In this document: piece after piece, positions 48,484-56,540 of the stretch
How positions within the stretch are numbered: the first letter of the stretch is position 1
Layout: every line of letters starts with the position of its first letter
Source: Burkholderiales bacterium
Lineage (GTDB): Bacteria; Pseudomonadota; Gammaproteobacteria; Burkholderiales; Burkholderiaceae_C
Assembly (NCBI GenBank): GCA_017307855.1
Contig: JAFKGD010000006.1
Coordinates: 186,001 to 250,000 of the forward strand
Length of the DNA: 64,000 nt
Reading direction: 5' to 3'
Translations under genes and position numbers: made by a program
Notes under the pieces: generated by a model
Told to the model about the DNA's origin: nothing
Database searches by the model: none
The model's input: only the letters and a program-made list of their open reading frames with translations

Positions 48484-49803
48484 TCAGCGGCCCAGCAACC
48501 GGTCCAGTCCCCGCCCGATCCGGTCGCCCAGACGCGCGCCCGCGCCCGTGCCCACGCCGGGCAACACGGCCGTGCCGACGGCCGCCCCCAGCATCGCGCC
48601 GCGCGTGAGCGTGACCTCGGGGTCGGACAGCGTGCCGCCCACCGCCAGCGGCACGCCGACCACGCCGGCCGTCACGCGCTCGGCCACGTCCACCGTCATG
48701 CGGCCGGACAAGGCCTGGTTGGCCGCGATGGCGACTTCGCCGCGCGCCGTGAGCGCGCCCGTGCGGGCCACCAGCTGGCGCACGCGGGCCTGGCGGCCCT
48801 GCGTGTGAACCTCGCCCGAGAGTTCGTCGAGCGCCGTCTCGCCACCGCGCGACAGGCCTGCCGTCTGCACGGCGCGCAGCAGGTCGATGCCGTGCAATCG
48901 GGCCTGCGCCACCGAAAAGCGCGTTTCGCTGCGCAGCCCCTCGGGCAGGCGCGCCAGCTGGGCCGGTGACGTCACCCGCACCGAAAACGTGGTGTCGGCC
49001 GTGAGCCGGCCCGACAACGGCCGGCTGGGCGCGGTGAGCGCGGCCGGATCCACGCCTCGCACGGCCAGGGCCCCGCTGGCCGTCACCCCCGGCTCGGCGG
49101 CCGTGCCCGGCGACAGCCGCACCGGCCCTTCCACCGTGCCGCCGCCCAGTCGCGCACGAAGCTGCCAGCGCGCGCCATCGGCACCCGGCGACAGGTCGAT
49201 CTCGGTACCCGCGCGCGCGCCGCTTCCGATGCGCAGCGACGCGGTCTCGGGCAGGCCGTCCTCGCCCAGCCGCGCCTCCAGGTCGAAGCCGCTGGCCGCG
49301 CCCTGGTTGCCCTGCCAGCGGATGTCGTGCAGTGCCACACGGCGCGGCAGCCAGCGTGTGTCGGCCGGGCCGCCGCCCTCGGCCAGCCGCTGCAACGCCA
49401 CCACCAGCGCGGCGGCGGCGGTCTCGTGCAACTGCGCTCCGCGCACTTCGAGCGCCGACAGCGCGGGCCGTCCCGCCAGCGCCGCGCGCCAGTCAGGGAA
49501 CGCCCGCACGCCCTCGGCCGACAGCGGCGGCGTGGTCGCCACGCGCACGTCGGCCACCTGCACCGAGGGCAGCGGCCACACCGCCACCTCGATGGCGCCC
49601 AGCGTGACCGGCACGCCTGCGGCGGCCGAGGCCTGCGCCTGCACGCGCGCCCGGAAGTCGTCACCCGACACCCAGTGCCACAGCAACGACGCTGCCATGA
49701 CGGGCAGCATCAGCGCCAACGCTGCGCCCACCGCCAGCCAGCGCCACAGGCGCCGGGGCCGCGCCGCACGGGCGCGCGCCGGGATGTCGGGGGTGTCGCT
49801 CAT
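48484..49803 (-). CDS. AsmA-like membrane-anchored protein
   Basis: This 439-residue protein has one N-terminal membrane helix (about residues 20-43, after a short basic cytoplasmic tail), then a long periplasmic beta-rich region. VTLGAIEVAVWPLPSVQVADVRVATTPP near the start and ALTARGEVAIAANQALSGRMTVDVAERVTAGVVGVPLAVGGTLSDPEVTLTRGAMLGAAVGTAVLPGVGTGAGARLGDRI at the end are AsmA-family features; the final part is a Gly-rich hydrophobic tail. AsmA proteins are implicated in phospholipid transport to the outer membrane. It diverges from the glutathione transferase gene. Confidence 0.82.
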   Translation of the reverse strand: MSDTPDIPARARAARPRRLWRWLAVGAALALMLPVMAASLLWHWVSGDDFRARVQAQASAAAGVPVTLGAIEVAVWPLPSVQVADVRVATTPPLSAEGVRAFPDWRAALAGRPALSALEVRGAQLHETAAAALVVALQRLAEGGGPADTRWLPRRVALHDIRWQGNQGAASGFDLEARLGEDGLPETASLRIGSGARAGTEIDLSPGADGARWQLRARLGGGTVEGPVRLSPGTAAEPGVTASGALAVRGVDPAALTAPSRPLSGRLTADTTFSVRVTSPAQLARLPEGLRSETRFSVAQARLHGIDLLRAVQTAGLSRGGETALDELSGEVHTQGRQARVRQLVARTGALTARGEVAIAANQALSGRMTVDVAERVTAGVVGVPLAVGGTLSDPEVTLTRGAMLGAAVGTAVLPGVGTGAGARLGDRIGRGLDRLLGR

Positions 49804-49918
49804 GCGGCCATTGTGCGCCGCCGCCCCGCCTGCACGCCGGCCCACAAGCCGTTAGCATGCGCAGCGCGCCCGCCGCATCGCGGCCGGGCCCAACCCCTCA
49901 TCGCCAAAGGATGCACCC

Positions 49919-50527
49919 ATGAAGCTCTACTACTCGCCCGGCTCCTGCTCGCAATCGCCCCACATCGTCCTGCGCGAAGCGGGTCTGGCCTTCGAGCCCG
50001 TGCTCACGCCCACCAAGACGCACAAGACGCCCGACGGCACCGACTACTACACGATCAATCCGCTGGGCTACGTGCCGCTGCTCGAGCTCGACGACGGCAC
50101 GCTGCTGCGCGAAGGCCCGGCCATCGTCCAGTACATCGCCGACCAGGTGCCGCAGAAGAACCTGGCGCCCGCCAACGGCACGATGGCGCGCTACCGCCTG
50201 CAGGAATGGCTGACCTTCATCGGCACCGAAATCCACAAGGGCTTCTCGCCGCTGTTCAATCCCGCCGTGCCGGCCGAGACCAAGGAAGTGTTCAAGGCCA
50301 AGGTGGTCTCGCGCCTGGAATGGGTCGACAGCCAGCTCGAGGGCCGCGAGTTCCTCATGGGCGAGCACTTCACCGTGGCCGACGCCTACCTGTTCGTCAC
50401 CTCGGGCTGGACCGTGCCCATGAAGATCGACATCTCGGGCCTGAAGAACCTCGTTGCCTGGCGCGAGCGCATCGCTGCCCGTCCCGCCGTGCAGGAGGCC
50501 TTGAAAGCAGAAGGCCTGGCGAAATAA
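49919..50527 (+). CDS. Beta-class glutathione S-transferase
   Basis: This 202-residue cytosolic transferase has the thioredoxin-like domain first (KLYYSPGSCSQSPHIVLREAGL; Cys10 is the beta-class catalytic cysteine) and an all-helical C-terminal domain (about 85-200) with GEHFTVADAYLFV, the capping-box motif. The cis-Pro region reads NPLGYVPLLELDDG and the glutathione contact is EGPAIVQYIAD. It conjugates or exchanges glutathione with electrophiles. Its 3' end faces the MFS gene across a repeat element. Confidence 0.95.
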   Translation: MKLYYSPGSCSQSPHIVLREAGLAFEPVLTPTKTHKTPDGTDYYTINPLGYVPLLELDDGTLLREGPAIVQYIADQVPQKNLAPANGTMARYRLQEWLTFIGTEIHKGFSPLFNPAVPAETKEVFKAKVVSRLEWVDSQLEGREFLMGEHFTVADAYLFVTSGWTVPMKIDISGLKNLVAWRERIAARPAVQEALKAEGLAK

Positions 50528-50551
50528 GGCTCTCCCCCAGGCTACCCCAGG

Positions 50552-50592
50552 GGCGGCACCAGCGGCCCGGCAAAGCCGGTTTCGCGGTGTCC
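50552..50592. repeat. REP-like repeat A between convergent genes
   Basis: This 41-base segment contains the imperfect hairpin CCGGCAAAGCCGG (50567-50579). By my alignment it matches the reverse complement of 53217-53257 at 35 of 41 positions. It lies between the 3' ends of the glutathione transferase and MFS genes, a usual place for REP-like or terminator-associated repeats. Confidence 0.65.
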
Positions 50593-50646
50593 TGAACCCA
50601 CCGGGCGACATGGCGCGAACCGCATCGCCGTGCCATCCGGAAGGGT

Positions 50647-51864
50647 TCACTTCTGGAGAGGCCGCTGCCGGCTGGCGACCACCGCGCCCAGCCACAGGGC
50701 GGCGGCCGAGAACGCGAGCCCGCGCGCCAGGCCGCCCGGGCCATCGGCGATCAGGCCCACCACCGTGGGCCCGGCGATCTGCCCGGCCGCGAACACGATG
50801 GTGAAGGCGCTGATGCCTGCCGCCCACAGCGCGGGCGGCAGGTTGTGCCGCACCAGCGCCGTGGTCGAGGCCACCACCGACAGGAAGATGCCGCCGAACA
50901 TCACCCCCGAGGCCAGCAGCAGCGGCCATGCGGTGGTGACGGCCGGCACCACCGTCGCCACGCCCAGCAGACCGTTGAGCGTGGCCAGCGCGCGCCCGCC
51001 CCGGCTGGCATCGAGCAGCCCGGCCCAGATGCGCGACGAGGCGATCACGGCCAGCCCCAGCAACGCATAGAACACGGTGACGCGCACCGTGCCCGCGCCC
51101 TGCTCGCGCAGCAGCGCGATCACGAACGTCATGTAGCCGATGTAGCCCACGCCGAACAGCAGGTAGCCGGCGAGCGCGGGCGCCAGCCGCGCGAGTGGCA
51201 CCGCGGACAGCGGCATGCGCGCCGCCGTGCCACCACCCTCCTGCGCACCCAGCACGCGGGCCGGCCAGCGCAGCGCCAACGTGGCGACCGCGCACGCCGC
51301 CGCCAGCGCCCACCAGGCCCAGGCCCAGCCGTGCGGCCGATCACGGGCCCCCTCGAGCAGGGCTGGCACCAGCAGCGCCGACAGCACGATGCCCACGCCC
51401 GTGCCGCCGTAATAGAGCCCCAGCAGCAGGCCGGCGCGCGAGGGATGTGCCGCGCCCAGCCGCGCGGCCAGCAGCCCGCCGGCGATGAAGATCCACGCGC
51501 TGGCCACGCCCGCCAGCAGGCGCTGCGCCAGCAAGGGCGCGGCACCGGTGAAGAATCCGCTGCCGGCCATGAAGACGCTGGCCGCGACGGCGCCGGCCAG
51601 CAGCAGCCGCGCCGCGCCCAGGCGCGCCATCAGCGCCGGCGTGGACAGCGCACCCAGCAGGTAGCCCAGCGCATTGAAGGTGTTCATGGCGCCGGCCAGC
51701 GTGTAGCTCCAATGCAGGTCGGCCCGCATCGGCGGCAACAGCAGGCCGTAAGCGAAGCGCGTGATGCCCAGCGAGATGGCCGCGCCCAGCGACAGCGCGA
51801 AGACCAGCCGCAGCGCGCGCGAAAAACCTGCGGCATCGGATGAAAGGTCGGGCGTCTCGCTCAT
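50647..51864 (-). CDS. YbfB/YjiJ-family MFS transporter
   Basis: This 405-residue major facilitator protein has about 12 hydrophobic segments. The N-terminus LSLGAAISLGITRFAYGLLLPPMRADLHWSYTLAGAMNTFNALGYLLGAL is the hallmark of the YbfB/YjiJ family of putative sugar or drug transporters. The start at ATG 51864 gives this N-terminus directly. The substrate is unknown. It diverges from the old yellow enzyme gene across about 220 bases that hold no other gene. Confidence 0.92.
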   Translation of the reverse strand: MSETPDLSSDAAGFSRALRLVFALSLGAAISLGITRFAYGLLLPPMRADLHWSYTLAGAMNTFNALGYLLGALSTPALMARLGAARLLLAGAVAASVFMAGSGFFTGAAPLLAQRLLAGVASAWIFIAGGLLAARLGAAHPSRAGLLLGLYYGGTGVGIVLSALLVPALLEGARDRPHGWAWAWWALAAACAVATLALRWPARVLGAQEGGGTAARMPLSAVPLARLAPALAGYLLFGVGYIGYMTFVIALLREQGAGTVRVTVFYALLGLAVIASSRIWAGLLDASRGGRALATLNGLLGVATVVPAVTTAWPLLLASGVMFGGIFLSVVASTTALVRHNLPPALWAAGISAFTIVFAAGQIAGPTVVGLIADGPGGLARGLAFSAAALWLGAVVASRQRPLQK

Positions 51865-52088
51865 CGTCGGGTTGTCGTCTCCGTGGGCCCCGGGCCAGGC
51901 ACGCATGCCACGCAGCCCACGGCGCCAGCGCATTCTGCGCCGCGCCGGCCACGGGCCCGCCGCGGCCTGTCGCACGGGCGTCGACGCCTGGCGCATCTGC
52001 CACAAAACCGGCGCGCCCGCTGCTGCAGGAGTTTGCCGCGCGCGTTAGGCTGTGCCTCATTCCATTCACAACATCTGGAGTCTCCGAG

Positions 52089-53192
52089 ATGGCATCCCTC
52101 TTCGATCCCCTGCAGGCCGGCGCGCTGCGCCTGGCCAACCGCATCGTCATGGCACCGCTCACGCGCAACCGCTCGCCCGAAGCCATCCCCGCCGACGTCA
52201 CGGCCACCTACTACACACAGCGCGCCAGCGCCGGCCTGATCGTCTCCGAAGCCACCGCCATCAGCCCGCAGGGCCAGGGCTACGCCGACGTGCCCGGCCT
52301 CTACGGCACCGAGCAACTCGATGGCTGGAAGCGCGTGACGAAGTCGGTGCACGAGGCCGGCGGCCAGATCGTCTGCCAGCTCTGGCACGTGGGCCGCATC
52401 TCGCACAACGACCTGCAGCCCGATGGCCAGCCGCCCGTCGCGCCCTCGGCCGTGACGGCCCAGGCCAAGACCTACCTCATCAAGGACGGCGCGGGCAGCT
52501 TCGCGCCCACCTCGGCGCCGCGCGCGCTGGACGCGGGCGAGCTGCCCGGCATCGTGCAGGACTACCGCCACGCCGCGCGCAACGCCATCGCGGCGGGCTT
52601 CGACGGCGTCGAGATCCACGCGGCCAACGGCTACCTGATCGACCAGTTCCTCAAGACCGGCGCCAACCAGCGCACCGACGATTACGGCGGCAGCATCGAA
52701 AACCGAGCCCGCCTGCTGCTGGAAGTGACCCGTGCCGTGGTGGAGGAGATCGGTGGCGACCGCACGGGCATCCGCCTGTCGCCCGTCACGCCGGCCAACG
52801 ACATCGTCGATGCCGATCCGCAGCCGCTGTTCGATCACGTGGTGCGCGAGCTCGCGCCGCTGGGCCTGGCCTTCGTGCACGTGATCGAAGGCGCCACCGG
52901 CGGACCGCGCGAACTGGACGACCGCCCGTTCGACTACGCCGCCATGAAGGACGCCTACCGCGCCGCCGGCGGCCGGGCCGCCTGGATCGCCAACAACGGC
53001 TACGACAAGACCCTGGCCGAGCAGGCTGTGGCCAGCGGCCATGCCGACGCCGTGGCTTTCGGCCGCCCCTTCATCGCCAACCCCGACCTCGTGCACCGCC
53101 TGCGCGACAACCTGCCGCTCGCGCAGATCGACAAGGCCACGCTCTACGGTGGCGGCGCAAAAGGCTACACGGACTATCCCAAGGCGGCCTGA
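52089..53192 (+). CDS. Old yellow enzyme family alkene reductase (NemA-like)
   Basis: This 367-residue FMN-dependent ene-reductase reduces activated double bonds, and in some homologues nitro groups or nitrate esters, with NAD(P)H. Motifs: FDPLQAGALRLANRIVMAPLTRNRS, HVGRISHNDLQPDGQPPVAPSA, the substrate-binding GVEIHAANGYLIDQFLKTGANQRTDDYGGSIENRARLLLEV and the C-terminal AVAFGRPFIANPDL. GGAG lies before ATG 52089. The gene stands alone and ends at repeat B. Confidence 0.95.
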   Translation: MASLFDPLQAGALRLANRIVMAPLTRNRSPEAIPADVTATYYTQRASAGLIVSEATAISPQGQGYADVPGLYGTEQLDGWKRVTKSVHEAGGQIVCQLWHVGRISHNDLQPDGQPPVAPSAVTAQAKTYLIKDGAGSFAPTSAPRALDAGELPGIVQDYRHAARNAIAAGFDGVEIHAANGYLIDQFLKTGANQRTDDYGGSIENRARLLLEVTRAVVEEIGGDRTGIRLSPVTPANDIVDADPQPLFDHVVRELAPLGLAFVHVIEGATGGPRELDDRPFDYAAMKDAYRAAGGRAAWIANNGYDKTLAEQAVASGHADAVAFGRPFIANPDLVHRLRDNLPLAQIDKATLYGGGAKGYTDYPKAA

Positions 53193-53216
53193 CCGATCCC
53201 GCACCCCTCAGGCCAG

Positions 53217-53257
53217 GGACACCACGGAACCGGCTCTGCCGGGCCGTCGGTGCTGCC
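53217..53257. repeat. REP-like repeat B between convergent genes
   Basis: This is an inverted copy of repeat A (35 of 41 positions by my alignment) with core CCGGCTCTGCCGG (53230-53242). It separates the 3' ends of the old yellow enzyme gene and the hemerythrin-like gene. Confidence 0.65.
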
Positions 53258-53272
53258 CCGGAAGGAATTGGC

Positions 53273-53890
53273 TCAGCCGAGCCCTATCGGGGCAGGTGCG
53301 CGCATGACGATCTGCGTGAACAGCCGGTCGTACACCGGCTCGCGCGGATGCAGGCCCGTCATCGGGTCCTGATTGGCGCCGAACACCTCGGCCAGTTCGG
53401 CCCACTCGTCCTCGCCCAGGTACTGCTGCGCCAGCGGCAGCACCTGCGTTTCCTCCAGCCGCATGTGCTCCAGGTAGAAGCTGACATAGCGGTGAACGGC
53501 CTGTGCCAGCGGCAGGCGGCGCGACCCGCCCACCAGTTCCCAGCCCGCGAGCAGGTGCTGCAGTTCGCGCACGTCGCGCTCGCCATGCACATGGTCCTGC
53601 TCCAGCCGCGAGATCACCGGCATGGCCCAGGCCGCGCGCTGCAGCACGCGGGGAAACAGGAAGTTGGATTCGCGCGGATGGTGGCGCCGCTCGGGGTATT
53701 CGTCGATGTAGAAGAGCATCGAGCGCAGCACGCCGAAGAAGCCCTCGGGATCGTCGCCCGGCCCGCGCTCCACCATGAGCTGCAGCGAATGCAGCACAGC
53801 CCGCAGGGCGGCATGCTCGTCCCGGATGATGCGCAGGGCGGCGGGGGTGGCGGCGGAAACCGGGGTGGTGGTGGACGGCGGCAGGGTCAT
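53273..53890 (-). CDS. Hemerythrin HHE-domain protein
   Basis: This 205-residue protein is a predicted four-helix bundle with metal-ligand candidates in IIRDEHAALRAVLHSLQLM, DEYPERRHHPRESNFLFPRV, LEQDHVHGERDVRELQ and YLEHMRLEETQVLPLA. Such proteins bind a di-iron centre and sense or carry oxygen or nitric oxide. The start at ATG 53890 skips an upstream Arg-rich extension of the open frame. The gene diverges from the RND efflux operon. Confidence 0.9.
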   Translation of the reverse strand: MTLPPSTTTPVSAATPAALRIIRDEHAALRAVLHSLQLMVERGPGDDPEGFFGVLRSMLFYIDEYPERRHHPRESNFLFPRVLQRAAWAMPVISRLEQDHVHGERDVRELQHLLAGWELVGGSRRLPLAQAVHRYVSFYLEHMRLEETQVLPLAQQYLGEDEWAELAEVFGANQDPMTGLHPREPVYDRLFTQIVMRAPAPIGLG

Positions 53891-54010
53891 CGCCACGAGC
53901 TTGGACCCGTCGGCCCGATCGCGCCTTGATGCGCCGCAACCACGGCTAAGCATTTCCTCTCATGGGCGAGTCAGCTTCAGGTCAGGTGGGCGGATCGATA
54001 AACCGCCTCC

Positions 54011-55297
54011 ATGTACTGGAACCGATTCACGCTCTCCACCCTCCTCGCGCTGGGCTGCGCCTGCGCCCAGGCGGCCGATCCGCCGGCCGCCCCGGCGGTC
54101 ACGCTGCGGCAGGTGATGGCGGCGGCCGCCACCAACGCCGACGCGAACATCGCCCGCCTGGGCGTGGATGCCGGGCGCGCCGACGTGCGCGCGGCCGACC
54201 ACGCGCCGATGCCGGTGCTCAGCGCCAAGGCCGCCTCGATCGACCTGCAGAACGGCGTGGGCGCGGGCAACCCGCTCACCCGCAAGCGCATCGACAAGGG
54301 CGTCGGCGTGGACTGGACGTGGGAACGCGGCAACAAGCGCGCCCTGCGCACACGCGCTGCCGAAGACACGCTGCAGGCCCTGCAGGCCGACGCCGAACAG
54401 GTCAGGCTCGCGCAGCAGCAGCAGGCGCAGGACGCCTTCTGGGAACTGCTGGCCGCCCAGGAGCGCCTGGCCGAGATCACCGCCATCGGCGACGACGCCC
54501 GATCGCTGGGCGGAATCGCCGATCGGCGGTTGCGCGTCGGCGACCTGTCGGAGCAGGACGCGCTGCGCATCCGCGTGGAATCCGACCGCGCCCAGGCCGA
54601 CGTGCGCAGCGCCCGGCTCGACGTGCAGCGCGCGGCGCTGGCGCTGCACCAGCTCACCCGCCTGGGCGACGAAAGCGCGGCGGGCGCCACCCTGCGGGCC
54701 GAGGGCGACTGGCCCACCGCCGACGCCCTGCCCGCCGTCGATGCGGGCGGCGCCACCTGGAGCCTGCTGGCCGACCGCCAGCCCGAGGTGCGCGCGGCCC
54801 GGGCCCGCGCCACGGCCGCGCAGGCCGCGCTCGACGGCGCGCTGGCGCTCAAGAAGACCGACGTCACCTGGGGCGCCTCGTTCGACCACTATCCCGGCAC
54901 TTCCAACCGCCTGCTCGAGCTGAGGCTGTCGATCCCGCTGCAGGTGGGCTATGCGCACGAAGGCGAGATCGGCCGCGCCCAGGCCGAGCTGGCCCAGGCG
55001 CAGGAATCGCTCACCCAGGCGCAGCTGCGCGCCCAGGGCAACGTGCAACGCATGGCGCTCGAACTCGGCGCCGTGGCCGCCCGCGCGCGTGACTACGACG
55101 GCCTCGTGCTGCCGCGCGCGCGCCAGGCCGAAGACCGCGCGCAACTGGCCTACGAACGCGGCGCGCTGCCGCTGTCCGACCTGCTGGATGCCCGCCGCAC
55201 CCTGCGCTCCGTCGTGCTGGAAGCGCTCTCTACCCGTGCCGACCATGCAAAGGCCGCCGGCGCCTGGCTGCTGCTGCATTCCCAACAGGCTCCCTGA
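54011..55297 (+). CDS. TolC-family outer-membrane channel of RND efflux system (CzcC-like)
   Basis: This 428-residue outer-membrane efflux protein has a signal peptide (cleavage near AQA, about residue 21) and the two long helical repeats of the OEP family, rich in Ala, Arg and Glu (QQQAQDAFWELLAAQERLAEI; IGRAQAELAQAQESLTQAQLRAQGNVQRMALELG). It connects the RND pump to the outside. It is the first gene of a three-gene operon; the adaptor gene follows after 25 bases. Confidence 0.92.
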   Translation: MYWNRFTLSTLLALGCACAQAADPPAAPAVTLRQVMAAAATNADANIARLGVDAGRADVRAADHAPMPVLSAKAASIDLQNGVGAGNPLTRKRIDKGVGVDWTWERGNKRALRTRAAEDTLQALQADAEQVRLAQQQQAQDAFWELLAAQERLAEITAIGDDARSLGGIADRRLRVGDLSEQDALRIRVESDRAQADVRSARLDVQRAALALHQLTRLGDESAAGATLRAEGDWPTADALPAVDAGGATWSLLADRQPEVRAARARATAAQAALDGALALKKTDVTWGASFDHYPGTSNRLLELRLSIPLQVGYAHEGEIGRAQAELAQAQESLTQAQLRAQGNVQRMALELGAVAARARDYDGLVLPRARQAEDRAQLAYERGALPLSDLLDARRTLRSVVLEALSTRADHAKAAGAWLLLHSQQAP

Positions 55298-55322
55298 CCG
55301 ACACCTGCCCCTGCCGTCCACC

Positions 55323-56540
55323 ATGTCCCACACCCCTCGCCTCCTCCCGCGCAACCTGGCCACCCGCGCCACCGCTGCCGCCCTCGCCACCGCCCTGCTG
55401 CTGCTCACCGGCTGCAAGGACGATCCGGCCCCCCTCCCCCCCGAACCCGACGCCCCCACCCTGCAGGGCCGGCAACTGCGTTTCGCGCCCGGCCATCCGC
55501 AGCTCGCGCAGCTGGGCATCACTGCGGCCACGCCCGCGCGCGCCGTCACGGTGGAGCTGCCCTCGCGCCTGGTCTGGAACGAGGCCGTCACCCAGCGCAT
55601 CTACCCGGCCTTCGCCGGGCGCGTGACGGCCATCGTCGCCGACGTGGGCGACAGCGTCAGGCCCGGCAGCGTGCTGGCGCGCGTGGCCTCGCCCGATTTC
55701 GGCCAGGCCCAGGCCGATACCGCGCGCGCCCGCGCCGACGTCGAGCTGACCCAGCGCGCGCTGCAACGCGCACGCGAACTGTTCGAGGCCGGCATCGTCG
55801 CGCGCAAGGATCTGGAGCAGACCGAAGCCGAAGCCGTGCGCGCGCGCGCCGAAGGCGACCGGGCCGCCGCGCGCACGCGCCTGTACGGCAGTGCGTCCGG
55901 CGTCGACCAGCAGATGGCGCTGGTCGCCAGCCTGGCCGGCGTGGTGGTGGAGCGCAACATCAACCCGTCTCAGGAACTGCGCCCCGACGGCGGCGGCGCC
56001 CCGCTGTTCGTGATCAGCGATCCGACCTCGCTCTGGGTGCAGATCGACGCCCGCGAATCCGAAGCCGGCACGCTGCGCCCCGGCGCCACCTTCGAGCTGA
56101 GCGTGCCCTCGCTCGACGGCGAGCGCTTCGAAGGCCGCGTGGTGGCCGCATCCGATGCCATCGACCCTGCCTCGCGCACGATCCACGTGCGCGGCGTGGT
56201 GGCCAACCCTGCGCGCCGCCTGAAGGCCGAGATGCTGGCCACGGCGCGCTTCGAGCGCATGCTGGGTGCGGGGGTGATGGTGCCGGCCAGCGCCGTGGTG
56301 CTGCGCGGCACCGGCCACGTGGTCTACGTACAGTCCGCGCCCGGCGCGTTCGAGGCGCGCGAGGTGAAGCTGGGCTACACCGGCTCGAAGGACGTGCTGG
56401 TCACGCGCGGCCTCGAAGCCGGTGATGAAGTAGTCAGCGAGAACACGCTGCTGCTGGCGCGCCAGTTCGGCAACGCCGAGCCCGAGCAGACCGCGACGGC
56501 TGCCGCCTCCACCGACAAGGCCGGAGCCGGCAAGCCATGA
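55323..56540 (+). CDS. RND efflux periplasmic adaptor lipoprotein (CzcB-like)
   Basis: This 405-residue membrane fusion protein has a lipobox-like LLTGC (Cys31). It shows the lipoyl/barrel-sandwich halves (IYPAFAGRVTAIVADVGDSVRPGSVLARVASPDFGQAQAD and ASLAGVVVERNINPSQELRPDGGGAPLFVISDPTSLWVQIDARE), a helical hairpin between them, and the beta-barrel and membrane-proximal domains. It bridges the pump and the outer-membrane channel. There is no His-rich metal-binding N-terminus as in CzcB of Cupriavidus. The stop overlaps the pump start (ATGA). Confidence 0.93.
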   Translation: MSHTPRLLPRNLATRATAAALATALLLLTGCKDDPAPLPPEPDAPTLQGRQLRFAPGHPQLAQLGITAATPARAVTVELPSRLVWNEAVTQRIYPAFAGRVTAIVADVGDSVRPGSVLARVASPDFGQAQADTARARADVELTQRALQRARELFEAGIVARKDLEQTEAEAVRARAEGDRAAARTRLYGSASGVDQQMALVASLAGVVVERNINPSQELRPDGGGAPLFVISDPTSLWVQIDARESEAGTLRPGATFELSVPSLDGERFEGRVVAASDAIDPASRTIHVRGVVANPARRLKAEMLATARFERMLGAGVMVPASAVVLRGTGHVVYVQSAPGAFEAREVKLGYTGSKDVLVTRGLEAGDEVVSENTLLLARQFGNAEPEQTATAAASTDKAGAGKP

